Shown one piece after another: positions 1-7,234 of a DNA stretch of 22,185 nt. Position numbers and translations under genes: made by a program. Where the stretch lies: the NCBI GenBank assembly GCA_937916365.1, contig CALFSY010000137.1:1-22185 (forward strand), written 5' to 3'. Within the stretch, counting starts at the first letter, position 1. Each line of letters begins with the position of its first letter. This stretch comes from an uncultured Jannaschia sp. Its GTDB lineage: Bacteria; Pseudomonadota; Alphaproteobacteria; Rhodobacterales; Rhodobacteraceae. Below the pieces are notes generated by a model. The model was not told the origin of the DNA and ran no database searches. It saw nothing but the letters and a program-made list of their open reading frames with translations.

Positions 1-836
1 ATCTCCTGGATCCAACCGCATGGTTAGGTGTAAATTCGGGTCATTGGCCAGCGCGTCAAAGGCATCAAGCGCGGCAATATGGTGTTTCGTTAGGCGCATG
101 GCGTTAGGAAACCGTTGCGCACTGTCGATATATTGTCGTTGGTAAAATACAGTAAGTTTGCCTTGGTGCCAATTTAGCGGCGGAATGGTCATGAAAGGCG
201 CCATTCCGTCGGGCACCTCGCCCCGTCGATCGGTGGCGATGGGATCAAACAATCGTTCCAACACATCGGGGCATTCCGCACGCATCCGGTTATAGATGGT
301 TTCGGCACTGACCAGCAGGCTGTCACCGCCATCTTTCGCGGGGTGTAGGCACATCAACGCCACAATGTCCGCGCTGTCGGTGTGAAAACTTTGCCGTACG
401 GCGGTTTGGTAAATACGGGCGTTGGGATTTGTAGGATCGGCGCCAACATTGCGCACATGGCCCAGGATATGACCAGCCGCATTTGTGATCGGGCTGATCC
501 CAAATGCGCCCCGATCCCGCAGAAAATAGCCGCCGCAGTGCGTTGGTCATAGCGTTTGATCGGCAAACCGCGCAAAACCATAAACCCGTGCCGCCGCAGA
601 AGCGTTTTGGAAAGCTGATCCACCACCGGGGCCATGGCGCCCAGTGGAAAGGACGCCGCCGTAATATCCGCTATATCGCGATTTTGGGCCAGATACTGCG
701 CGGCGGCGGTGTCGAGCGCGTCTATTTCATCTGCGCTAAGTGTGTATAACCATAAATCGGGCGCATCGCGCATTTCAGAACCGACCCAAGCAGCGGGGCC
801 GGTTATGCGGTGTGGAATGGTTTCTAAAATACCCAT
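1..836 (-). pseudogene. TauD/TfdA-family dioxygenase, frameshifted and cut by the window edge
   Basis: The first frame runs from the ATG at 836 for about 117 residues, including the stretch LRRHGFMVLRGLPIKRYD, which resembles the N-terminal part of TauD/TfdA-type Fe(II)/2-oxoglutarate dioxygenases. Near 482-484 (AAA on the minus strand) the frame breaks. Adding one A restores a continuous reading that stays open to base 1: NAAGHILGHVRNVGADP, then QSFHTDSADIVALMC with the HxD iron-ligand pair, then a long conserved-looking tail. The distal His/Arg motif would lie beyond the window. Without correction the protein ends at 354 after 160 residues and lacks the active site. The downstream frame is undecayed, so this is either a very recent mutation or a sequencing or assembly error in a short homopolymer. 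The gene lies 52 bp after rplQ on the same strand. The true substrate cannot be told; some relatives act on gamma-butyrobetaine or taurine-like compounds. Confidence 0.8.
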
Positions 837-888
837 TATTTTTAAGCATTGAAATGCCTAGGCAAAGACACGGGTCGCGGTTTGTGTT

Positions 889-1302
889 CTAGGTGACCTC
901 TTCGGTGGCTGCGCGCGCGCGGTCTGCGGCACCTTTTGCATCAATGTCGCGGTCCACAAATTCGACAATGGCCATGGGGGCCATATCACCATATCGAAAA
1001 CCGGCCCTTAAAACGCGCACATACCCGCCCTGACGTTCGGCCATGCGGGGGCCTAGGGTTTCAAACAGTTTCTGCACATACGCATCTTGTTTCAGCTGTG
1101 CCGCCGCTTGCCGCCGCGCATGCAGATCGCCGCGTTTGGCAAGTGTGATTAGCTTTTCAACAATCGGGCGCAATTCTTTGGCTTTTGGCAGGGTGGTTTT
1201 AATTTGTTCGTGTTCGATCAACGAACCGGCCATGTTGGCAAACAGTGCTTTTCGATGTTCGTGGGTGCGATTTAGGCGGCGGTATCCGCGAGCGTGGCGC
1301 AT
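889..1302 (-). CDS. rplQ: 50S ribosomal protein L17
   Basis: This 137-residue protein is full length for L17. It opens with the family signature [20 protein letters not shown], followed by the [20 protein letters not shown] region. The ending [20 protein letters not shown] plus EFVDRD is typical of alphaproteobacterial L17. L17 is a large-subunit protein near the peptide exit tunnel. It is the last gene of the rpsM-rpsK-rpoA-rplQ block, 115 bp after rpoA. The start is supported by an ACGGAG element just upstream. The rpoA-rplQ spacer holds a very GC-rich, imperfect inverted repeat at about 1334-1359 (minus orientation) whose role is unknown. No clear intrinsic terminator follows the stop codon before the dioxygenase pseudogene. 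Confidence 0.97.
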   Translation of the reverse strand: MRHARGYRRLNRTHEHRKALFANMAGSLIEHEQIKTTLPKAKELRPIVEKLITLAKRGDLHARRQAAAQLKQDAYVQKLFETLGPRMAERQGGYVRVLRAGFRYGDMAPMAIVEFVDRDIDAKGAADRARAATEEVT

Positions 1303-1417
1303 GGTTTGGCTCCGTTACAATTTGCTTTGTCCTGGGGCGGCTGCGCGGCGCGCGGCCCCTTCCTTAGTGGGCGGGATTGCCATGAACAGGGTCTACGATA
1401 TTTTTACACGATTCCCG

Positions 1418-2434
1418 TTAAAAATTATCCTCGTATTTTTTGGCCAATTCTTCGATATTGTCCGGCGGCCAATCGGTGATGTCCATGCCCAGGTGTAGCC
1501 CCATACCGGAAAGCACCTCTTTGATTTCATTCAACGATTTACGCCCAAAATTCGGTGTTCGTAACATTTCGGTTTCGGTTTTTTGAATCAAATCGCCGAT
1601 ATAGACGATGTTGTCGTTTTTCAAACAATTCGCCGAGCGCACCGAAAGTTCCAGTTCATCCACCTTTTTCAACAATAGCGGATTAAATTCCAGGTCATCC
1701 GAATCATCTTGGTGGGATGCACTTTTCGGTTCGTCGAAATTCACAAAAATCGAAAGTTGATCTTGAATGATCCGTGCGGCATAGGCCACCGCGTCATCGG
1801 GCACCACTGTGCCGTCGGTTTGCAGCTTTAGCGTTAATTTGTCGTAATCCAACACCTGGCCTTCGCGCGTGGGTTGCACATCATAGGATACTTTTTTCAC
1901 GGGCGAATAGATCGCATCAATTGGGATCAACCCGATGGGGGAATCCTCGGGGCGGTTTTTATCGGCTGTCACATATCCTTTGCCCGTTCGCACGGTCAAT
2001 TCCATGTAAATGTCTGCCTCTTCATCAAGGTGGCAGATAACATGATCTGTATTTAAGATTTCAACACCGGCGGGGGCGGCAATATCTTTGGCGGTGATAA
2101 CCTTTGGGCCTTTGGCGGAAATTGTGGCGCGTTTCGGGCCCTCGGTCTCCATACGAATGGCGATGTCTTTGAGGTTCAAAACAATATCGGTCACATCTTC
2201 GCGCACGCCTGGCACGGATGAAAATTCGTGCAACACCCCATCAATCTGCACGGATGTAATTGCCGCCCCTTGGAGCGAGCTCATCAAAACTCGCCGCAAC
2301 GCATTGCCAAGTGTCAGGCCGAAACCGCGCTCCAACGGTTCGGCCACCACTGTAGCCTTACGCGCCGGGTCGCTGCCGGGGGTTACGGCCAGTTGTGTTG
2401 GTTTAATAAGTTCTTGCCAATTTTTATGGATCAT
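1418..2434 (-). CDS. rpoA: DNA-directed RNA polymerase subunit alpha
   Basis: At 338 residues this is the expected length. The N-terminal domain (about 1-230) carries the dimerisation and beta/beta' assembly motifs, including [20 protein letters not shown] and the [19 protein letters not shown] region. An acidic linker (about 235-250, rich in Asp and Ser) leads to the C-terminal domain (about 255-338) with two helix-hairpin-helix elements, visible in [13 protein letters not shown] and [20 protein letters not shown]. That domain contacts UP-element DNA and activators. Start choice is secure: GGAGG at 2441-2445 sits 6 nt before the ATG. The gene lies between rpsK and rplQ, the usual alphaproteobacterial order with no rpsD inserted. 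A stable-looking hairpin occupies the leader just upstream. Confidence 0.98.
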   Translation of the reverse strand: MIHKNWQELIKPTQLAVTPGSDPARKATVVAEPLERGFGLTLGNALRRVLMSSLQGAAITSVQIDGVLHEFSSVPGVREDVTDIVLNLKDIAIRMETEGPKRATISAKGPKVITAKDIAAPAGVEILNTDHVICHLDEEADIYMELTVRTGKGYVTADKNRPEDSPIGLIPIDAIYSPVKKVSYDVQPTREGQVLDYDKLTLKLQTDGTVVPDDAVAYAARIIQDQLSIFVNFDEPKSASHQDDSDDLEFNPLLLKKVDELELSVRSANCLKNDNIVYIGDLIQKTETEMLRTPNFGRKSLNEIKEVLSGMGLHLGMDITDWPPDNIEELAKKYEDNF

Positions 2435-2451
2435 GGGGTGCCTCCATTCTT

Positions 2452-2479
2452 GTCCCGCACCGATCCGGGGTTGTGGGAC
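2452..2479 (-). promoter_or_regulatory. Hairpin in the rpsK-rpoA spacer, rpoA leader
   Basis: An inverted repeat with arms GTCCCGCA and TGTGGGAC (one G-T wobble), extended inward by CC/GG pairs, ends 7 nt upstream of the GGAGG ribosome-binding site of rpoA. It lies within the 115-bp spacer between rpsK and rpoA. There is no T tract after it on the minus strand, so it does not look like an intrinsic terminator. It could tune rpoA translation, mark an RNA processing site, or protect the downstream mRNA. The fold is read by eye only. Confidence 0.45.
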
Positions 2480-2549
2480 GCTCGAGGATCAAAATAGTAT
2501 TGGCGGGCTGCGACGATTATCACGCGCCTTACCAAATAGGATTGTGACG

Positions 2550-2939
2550 TTATACGCGGCGCCGCTTCGGGGGGCGGCACCCATTGTGCGGCATGGGCGT
2601 GACATCGCGAATAGATGTTATGGAAAACCCTATGGCGGCCAAGGCACGCAGGGCGCTTTCGCGGCCTGAACCGGGGCCTTGCACTTCGACCTCAAGCGTT
2701 CGCATACCATGTTCTTGTGCTTTGCGTCCGGCATCTTCGGCGGCCATTTGTGCGGCATAAGGGGTTGATTTTCGGCTACCCTTAAATCCCATTGTGCCGG
2801 CCGATGACCACGATATGGCGTTGCCTTGCACGTCGGAAATTAAGATCTTTGTGTTGTTGAATGATGAATTCACATGGGCGATGCCTGCGGCAATGTTTTT
2901 CGATACTTTGCGTTTTGTGGGACGACGATCGCGTGCCAT
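2550..2939 (-). CDS. rpsK: 30S ribosomal protein S11
   Basis: This 129-residue protein matches the S11 family over its full length. It has a basic N-terminus, then [20 protein letters not shown], the [20 protein letters not shown] region, the [18 protein letters not shown] helix, and the C-terminal [19 protein letters not shown] tail that contacts 16S rRNA in the platform near the E site. It starts 14 bp after the rpsM stop with an AAAGGGG-type ribosome-binding site inside that spacer, so the two genes are almost certainly co-transcribed. Nothing is missing or unusual. Confidence 0.98.
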   Translation of the reverse strand: MARDRRPTKRKVSKNIAAGIAHVNSSFNNTKILISDVQGNAISWSSAGTMGFKGSRKSTPYAAQMAAEDAGRKAQEHGMRTLEVEVQGPGSGRESALRALAAIGFSITSIRDVTPMPHNGCRPPKRRRV

Positions 2940-2953
2940 TTTATGCCCCTTTC

Positions 2954-3322
2954 TTATTTCTTTTTGCCAGCGATGGCTTTGGCGGGGCCTTTGCGGGTGC
3001 GGGCGTTTGTGTGGGTGCGTTGCCCGCGCACCGGTAAATTGCGGCGATGGCGCAATCCGCGATAACTGCCCAAATCCATCAATCGTTTGATGTTCATTTG
3101 CACCTCGCGCCGCAAATCACCTTCGACCGAATAATTCGCATCGATATGTTCTCGTAGGCGCAAAACCTCTGCATCGGACAAGTCGTTGATGCGGCGTGAT
3201 TGGTCGATGCCCACGGCATCACAAATGGCACGGGCCGCAGAATGGCCGATACCGGTTACATATGTTAGGGCGATGGGAACACGTTTCGCCGTTGGGATGT
3301 TCACCCCTGCTATGCGGGCCAA
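2954..3322 (-). CDS. rpsM: 30S ribosomal protein S13 (TTG start)
   Basis: S13 of the 30S head, touching the A- and P-site tRNAs and intersubunit bridges. Using TTG at 3322 gives a 122-residue protein starting [20 protein letters not shown], the usual S13 N-terminus and length. The C-terminus, with [20 protein letters not shown] and [12 protein letters not shown], is complete. The frame is open upstream to a GTG at 3373, which would add 17 lysine-rich residues not known in S13. An AAGGA element 8 nt upstream of the TTG supports the shorter form. This is the first gene of the rpsM-rpsK-rpoA-rplQ block. The genes that normally precede it in Rhodobacterales (secY, adk) are not here; instead a strong hairpin and an unassigned gap lie upstream. 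Confidence 0.95.
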   Translation of the reverse strand: MARIAGVNIPTAKRVPIALTYVTGIGHSAARAICDAVGIDQSRRINDLSDAEVLRLREHIDANYSVEGDLRREVQMNIKRLMDLGSYRGLRHRRNLPVRGQRTHTNARTRKGPAKAIAGKKK

Positions 3323-3376
3323 ATTGGTTTTCCTTTTCCGTTGCGGTTCCGTTTTTCCAGAACCTTTTTTCACAAC

Positions 3377-3402
3377 AAAAAATCCCTAAGGCGGGATTTT
3401 TT
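3377..3402 (-). terminator. Perfect 10-bp hairpin with T tract before rpsM (terminator or attenuator)
   Basis: The arms AAAAAATCCC and GGGATTTTTT are perfectly complementary around the 6-nt loop TAAGGC (plus-strand reading). Because the outer part of the stem is A/T only, both strands show a G/C core followed by six T residues, so the element can act as a bidirectional intrinsic terminator. It ends about 55 nt upstream of the rpsM start. No convincing promoter fits in that 55-nt interval, so a transcript reaching rpsM may have to read through it. That would make it an attenuator rather than a plain terminator. Confidence 0.65.
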
Positions 3403-3890
3403 ATGGCACTATATATGGTATGTCGTGCAGTCTTTTATAATTATTTTTTGACAGCCTGCACACCTAAGATTTGCCGCTTAGCGGTTTTTTCATATTTCGT
3501 CAAGGTTTGAAGGTCCATTGAAATTATGTGGGGGCTGGGGTGTATTGAATTGATCCTGGTGTGGTAGATTATCGTTGTAAATCAAGGCGTCATTGCTGTG
3601 CATATGCCAGATACAACGTCGTCTGTCACCTCGAACGTTTCGTTCAATGTGTCTTGTTCGATCACATGATAACGCATAGGTCGGATGTGGCGGGTTCTGC
3701 GCAATACGTGTTTGTGGCAAAATTCCGGTGGCCTTAAGCATTTCCGAGGGGGCTGGCTCTGTCCGAATCGTGGTTTGGTTATCCGGCACCCACCTGTTGA
3801 TACAGGTCCTCGGGAATTGACGCCGCTACGGTTGATGTGGTCCCGCCGCCCTATAGGGTGTGATTAAACGCTTGCGGGGGAAAACCTTGT
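3403..3890. other. Unassigned intergenic stretch between rpsM and pncB
   Basis: This roughly 490-bp gap has no gene I can recognise. It holds an imperfect inverted repeat whose outer arms are GTGCA (3425-3429) and TGCAC (3457-3461), enclosing an AT-rich loop. It also has a short GC stem, CCGC-TTA-GCGG, at 3474-3484 followed by six T residues on the plus strand. A minus-strand open frame with a GTG start (3490-3789, 99 codons) is open but has no ribosome-binding site and no family resemblance. Its composition (many Pro, Asn, His, Arg) looks like translated non-coding DNA. A minus-strand TATAAA near 3433-3438 could be a -10 for rpsM, but its -35 (TGTGCA) is poor. I looked for SRP RNA, RNase P RNA and tRNA signatures and saw none. 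Confidence 0.5.
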
Positions 3891-3892
3891 GT

Positions 3893-3932
3893 TTGATATA
3901 TAACCTTTACTTTAATATCATAAACACGGAGA
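3893..3932 (+). promoter_or_regulatory. pncB promoter with overlapping inverted repeat and ribosome-binding site
   Basis: TTGATA at 3893-3898 and TATCAT at 3916-3921 are separated by 17 bp, a good sigma70 arrangement. A GGAGA ribosome-binding site at 3928-3932 precedes the pncB ATG by 7 nt, so the leader would be very short. An inverted repeat TGATAT-N15-ATATCA (3894-3920) covers both promoter hexamers. It would suit an operator for a dimeric repressor, but I cannot name the regulator. The two arms are partly explained by the promoter hexamers themselves. Confidence 0.5.
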
Positions 3933-3939
3933 TCGTGTA

Positions 3940-5232
3940 ATGGTTGATATTGCCACTCGCGTTTACAATCACAAATGGAAAATCGACCCCATCGTGCGAT
4001 CTTTGATCGATACGGATTTTTATAAATTATTGATGTGTCAATCGGTCTTTCGTAACAAACCCGATACTATTGTGACGTTTTCATTGATTAACCGCAGCAC
4101 GCAAATTCCGCTGGCGCGAATCGTTGATGAAGGCGCGTTGCGTGAACAACTGGATCATATTCGCACACTTCGCCTAACCCGGGGCGAATCCACCTGGCTG
4201 CGGGGCAATACGTTTTACGGCAAACGCCAAATGTTTCGCCCCGATTTTATGGAATGGTTTGAGACCTTGCGCCTGCCGCCCTATCATTTGGAACGGGTGG
4301 GTGATCAATATGAGTTAACGTTTGAAGGCCCCTGGCCGCACGTCATGTTATGGGAAATCCCCGCACTTGCGGTCTTGATGGAGCTGCGCTCGCGTGCGGT
4401 GTTGCGTGATTTGGGCAAGTTTGAATTACAGGTGCTATATGCCCGCGCGATGACCAAACTGTGGGAAAAAATCGAACGCTTGCGCCCCGTTGATGGTTTG
4501 CGCATTGCCGATTTCGGCACCCGTCGTCGTCATTCATTTTTATGGCAGGATTGGTGCGTGCAAGCCATGCACGAAGGATTGGGCGACGCCTTCACCGGCA
4601 CATCAAATTGTTTAATCGCTAAAAACCGCGATTTAGAGGCAATCGGCACCAACGCGCACGAATTGCCCATGGTTTATGCCGCCCTGGCAGATGATGATGC
4701 CGCGCTGGCCACCGCGCCCTACGACGTATTGTCGGATTGGCACGAAGAACATGACGGCAATTTGCGCATCATTTTACCCGATACCTATGGCACAGAGGGA
4801 TTTTTGAAACATGCCCCCGATTGGTTGGCCGGTTGGACAGGTATGCGTATAGACAGCGGTGATCCCGCCAAAGGGGCCGAAACCGCCATCACCTGGTGGC
4901 AAACCCGGGGTGAAGACCCGCGTGAAAAGTTGATTATTTTTTCCGATGGGTTGGATGTGGATACAATCGCAACCCTGCATGCACAATTTGCCCATCGCGC
5001 CAGGGTTGGGTTTGGTTGGGGCACGTTATTGACGAATGATTTTCGCGGCTTGGCAATGGCGGATGGGTTGGCCCCATTTTCCTTGGTGTGCAAAGCCATG
5101 GCCGCCAACGGGCGCCCTACGGTAAAGTTGTCGGACAACCCTGAAAAAGCAACCGGCCCAAAGACCGAAATCGCCCGCTATAAACGCATATTCGGCGTGG
5201 GCGCACAAACACCGATGCAGGTGGTGGTTTAA
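3940..5232 (+). CDS. pncB: Nicotinate phosphoribosyltransferase
   Basis: This enzyme joins nicotinate and PRPP, with ATP hydrolysis, to make nicotinate mononucleotide in the Preiss-Handler salvage route to NAD. The 430-residue protein is full length for the PncB type. Near the N-terminus [17 protein letters not shown] is the family opening. [11 protein letters not shown] (about 188-198) lies in the active site. [10 protein letters not shown] contains His240, matching the histidine that is phosphorylated in the catalytic cycle. The later [13 protein letters not shown] and IIFSDGLDV segments are the phosphate-binding region. The start is supported by GGAGA 7 nt upstream. It is a single-gene unit between the rpsM gap and convergent grxC. 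A nicotinamide-type phosphoribosyltransferase is unlikely given the histidine context. Confidence 0.96.
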   Translation: MVDIATRVYNHKWKIDPIVRSLIDTDFYKLLMCQSVFRNKPDTIVTFSLINRSTQIPLARIVDEGALREQLDHIRTLRLTRGESTWLRGNTFYGKRQMFRPDFMEWFETLRLPPYHLERVGDQYELTFEGPWPHVMLWEIPALAVLMELRSRAVLRDLGKFELQVLYARAMTKLWEKIERLRPVDGLRIADFGTRRRHSFLWQDWCVQAMHEGLGDAFTGTSNCLIAKNRDLEAIGTNAHELPMVYAALADDDAALATAPYDVLSDWHEEHDGNLRIILPDTYGTEGFLKHAPDWLAGWTGMRIDSGDPAKGAETAITWWQTRGEDPREKLIIFSDGLDVDTIATLHAQFAHRARVGFGWGTLLTNDFRGLAMADGLAPFSLVCKAMAANGRPTVKLSDNPEKATGPKTEIARYKRIFGVGAQTPMQVVV

Positions 5233-5259
5233 GCGTTAAGTCCATTTATTTTACTTTTA

Positions 5260-5535
5260 CTAAAACGCATCATTGGATTCACCCCCTAAAAATACGTCCA
5301 ATTTTCCCGCATGTTCCAGCGCGGCCAAATCGTCATAACCGCCGATATGGGTGTTGCCGATAAAGATTTGGGGCACTGTGTGCCGTCCGCCCGCGCGGTT
5401 TAGCATGTCTTGCCTTTTGGCGGGATCGGTGGCCACATCATATTCAATATATTGCACCCGTTTGTCTGCCAATAAACGTTTGGCCGCGTGGCAATATCCG
5501 CAAAGTGGTGAGGTATAGATTTCAACAGTGCGCAT
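5260..5535 (-). CDS. grxC: Glutaredoxin 3
   Basis: A 91-residue dithiol glutaredoxin that uses glutathione to reduce protein disulfides and glutathione mixed disulfides. The active site is Cys12-Gly-Tyr-Cys15, a variant of the common CPYC. It also has the cis-proline element TVPQIFI and the glutathione-binding GGYDDL motif. It follows the ComF-family gene by 35 bp on the same strand, so the two are probably one transcript. It converges on pncB with only 27 bp between stops and no clear terminator. Length and motifs are complete. Confidence 0.96.
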   Translation of the reverse strand: MRTVEIYTSPLCGYCHAAKRLLADKRVQYIEYDVATDPAKRQDMLNRAGGRHTVPQIFIGNTHIGGYDDLAALEHAGKLDVFLGGESNDAF

Positions 5536-5570
5536 GGTGTGTTCTTACCCCTTGGGTTGTTTATATTTAC

Positions 5571-6299
5571 CTAAGCATCCCTACCAACCCGCGCCAGGGC
5601 CATGACACGAATGGGCCCGCCGCCCGCCTGATGACAGGCCTGGGCGGCGGCGGTAAATGTTGCGCCTGATGTCATAACATCGTCGATCAAAACAATGGGT
5701 TTGCCCCGAATCGCCTGTCCATGGCGGGGGTGGGGCAGGATTGCGCCGGAAACGTTTTCAAACCGTGCTGCGTGATCACGTCCATCTTGGGTTGGGGTGG
5801 CCCGGCGGCGGATCAGGGCCTGCGGCACACAAGGCAGGCCGGTTTCATGCGCGACCGCCTGTGCCAATAACGCGGCCTGATTAAAACGCCGTTTGGCCAA
5901 ACGCCGCCAGTGTAATGGGATAGGCACAAAAACCGGTTTATCGTTGAAAAGATCTGCCCCGGCTCGCGCCATCCATCGGCCTGCTGCGCGCGCAACCTCT
6001 GCACGGTCGCCGTGTTTAAGCCCTAAAACAAGTTTTCGCCCCACGCCGGCGTATCCGAAAACCGCGCGCCCGGCCTGCCAGGGGCGGGGTGTTGACAGAC
6101 AATCGTCGCAGATCAATCGCTCTGCCATACTATGTTGCCCGGGCAATGCCACACCGCACAGGTGACATGCCGCCCCCAATATAAATGGCGTGTCGGCCCA
6201 ACACGCCCCGCAAAGGGCAAAATCGCTTTCGACCCATGTGCCGCACCCCAGGCAATCGGGCGGAAATACCGCGTGCAGTAATGTTTGCAATCGTATCAT
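5571..6299 (-). CDS. comF: ComF-family phosphoribosyltransferase-like protein
   Basis: This 242-residue protein has the double architecture of the ComF/GntX family. The N-terminus carries four Cys pairs (Cys16/19, 30/33, 45/48, 64/67), presumably zinc-binding. The C-terminus carries a type I phosphoribosyltransferase fold with the PRPP loop VLIDDVMTSGATF near residues 204-216. The motif HWRRLAKRRFNQAALLAQAV is also typical. In competent bacteria ComF helps move incoming DNA to the cytoplasm; in most proteobacteria its role is unproven and it may have a general DNA or nucleotide function. It is divergent from the methyltransferase-hemH pair and is followed by grxC. I cannot say whether this organism is competent, since no other com genes are in view. 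Confidence 0.93.
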   Translation of the reverse strand: MIRLQTLLHAVFPPDCLGCGTWVESDFALCGACWADTPFILGAACHLCGVALPGQHSMAERLICDDCLSTPRPWQAGRAVFGYAGVGRKLVLGLKHGDRAEVARAAGRWMARAGADLFNDKPVFVPIPLHWRRLAKRRFNQAALLAQAVAHETGLPCVPQALIRRRATPTQDGRDHAARFENVSGAILPHPRHGQAIRGKPIVLIDDVMTSGATFTAAAQACHQAGGGPIRVMALARVGRDA

Positions 6300-6337
6300 T
6301 GCGGCCTATCTTGCACGTAACATGGTATAGGAATCAA

Positions 6338-7234
6338 ATGACATTGCCACAGATTCACGTTTCGCCCGGTTTTGCCGATACCGCCGCGTTGGCGCGTGCG
6401 CGCGCACGTGCGCGCAAGGGTGTGGGATTTCACAGCGCGGGGTTTTTGCATCGGATTGCCAAATATGACCTACAAGATCGGTTAAGCCAGATTAACAAAG
6501 ATTTTAGCACGCCGGCATTGATAACGCCATTCCCCGAATTTTGGGCCGATATGATCCCAAACCTAACGGTTGTTGCGCCTGATGATACGCTTGCCCTACA
6601 GGCCCAGGCCCACGATCTTGTTATCCATGCAATGGCCTTGCATTGGGCGGCTGATCCGGTTGGTCAAATCGTGCAATGCCGCCGGGCCCTAAAACCCGAT
6701 GGGGTGTTTTTGGCGGCTCTGTTTGGGGGTGATACGTTAACAGAATTGCGGCAGGCGTTAAGCGCGGTCGAGGTCGCGGTCATGGGCGGGATAAGCCCGC
6801 GGATCGCGCCCATGGGGGAATTGCGCGATATGGGGTCTTTGTTACAACGCGCAGGCCTTGCGTTGCCTGTCGTGGATAGGGTGGTTCAAACGGTGACATA
6901 CAGCGATGCCTTTGCTTTGATGCACGATGTGCGGGCGATGGGGGAAATCAACGTTTTGACCCATCGGCACCGGCGCATTCCTCCACGTCGGTTTTTTGCC
7001 AATGCGGCGGATGTGTATGCCAAAAATTTCCCCGCCGCGGATGACCCCACACGCATTCGTGCCACGTTTGAAATCATTTTTTTGGCCGGATGGGAGCCCC
7101 ATGAAAGCCAACAAAAACCCTTACGTCCAGGCAGCGCCATCACACCATTGGCCCAGGTGTTATCGCGTGCGGAGGCCAATCAAACGCCAGCGCCGGTTTC
7201 AAACACCGGCCTAATCCATAAGGCACAGCCATGA
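6338..7234 (+). CDS. SAM-dependent methyltransferase-like protein (BioC/NDUFAF5-type), degenerate
   Basis: This 298-residue protein resembles class I methyltransferases of the BioC/NDUFAF5 type: HDLVIHAMALHWAADPVGQI, CRRALKPDGVFLAALFGGDT and LRDMGSLLQRAGLALPV match the post-motif-I core. A C-terminal LAGWEPHESQQKPLRPGSA segment is shared with related proteins in this order. The N-terminal third lacks the glycine-rich SAM-binding motif I (normally like LDLGCGTG). The matching place holds the sequence around STPALITPFPEFWADMIPN. So it may bind SAM poorly or have become non-catalytic. The ATG at 6338 has an AGGA 5 nt upstream; the frame is open further upstream but without support. Its stop overlaps the hemH start (ATGA), suggesting translational coupling. 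The function is unproven. Confidence 0.85.
   Translation: MTLPQIHVSPGFADTAALARARARARKGVGFHSAGFLHRIAKYDLQDRLSQINKDFSTPALITPFPEFWADMIPNLTVVAPDDTLALQAQAHDLVIHAMALHWAADPVGQIVQCRRALKPDGVFLAALFGGDTLTELRQALSAVEVAVMGGISPRIAPMGELRDMGSLLQRAGLALPVVDRVVQTVTYSDAFALMHDVRAMGEINVLTHRHRRIPPRRFFANAADVYAKNFPAADDPTRIRATFEIIFLAGWEPHESQQKPLRPGSAITPLAQVLSRAEANQTPAPVSNTGLIHKAQP

Noticed and set aside
3474..3490. Plus-strand terminator of a small RNA
   Set aside because: The 4-bp GC stem with six Ts looks like a terminator, but the TTGACA upstream (3448-3453) has no -10 at a workable distance, so no transcription unit can be supported.
3490..3789. 99-codon minus-strand frame upstream of rpsM
   Set aside because: It has a GTG start without a ribosome-binding site, unusual Pro/His/Asn/Arg composition and no recognisable motif. 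It is kept only as part of the unassigned gap.
3700..3890. Structured RNA such as SRP RNA or RNase P RNA in the gap
   Set aside because: The GGAAGGAAGCA-type SRP loop and the conserved RNase P core strings were not found.
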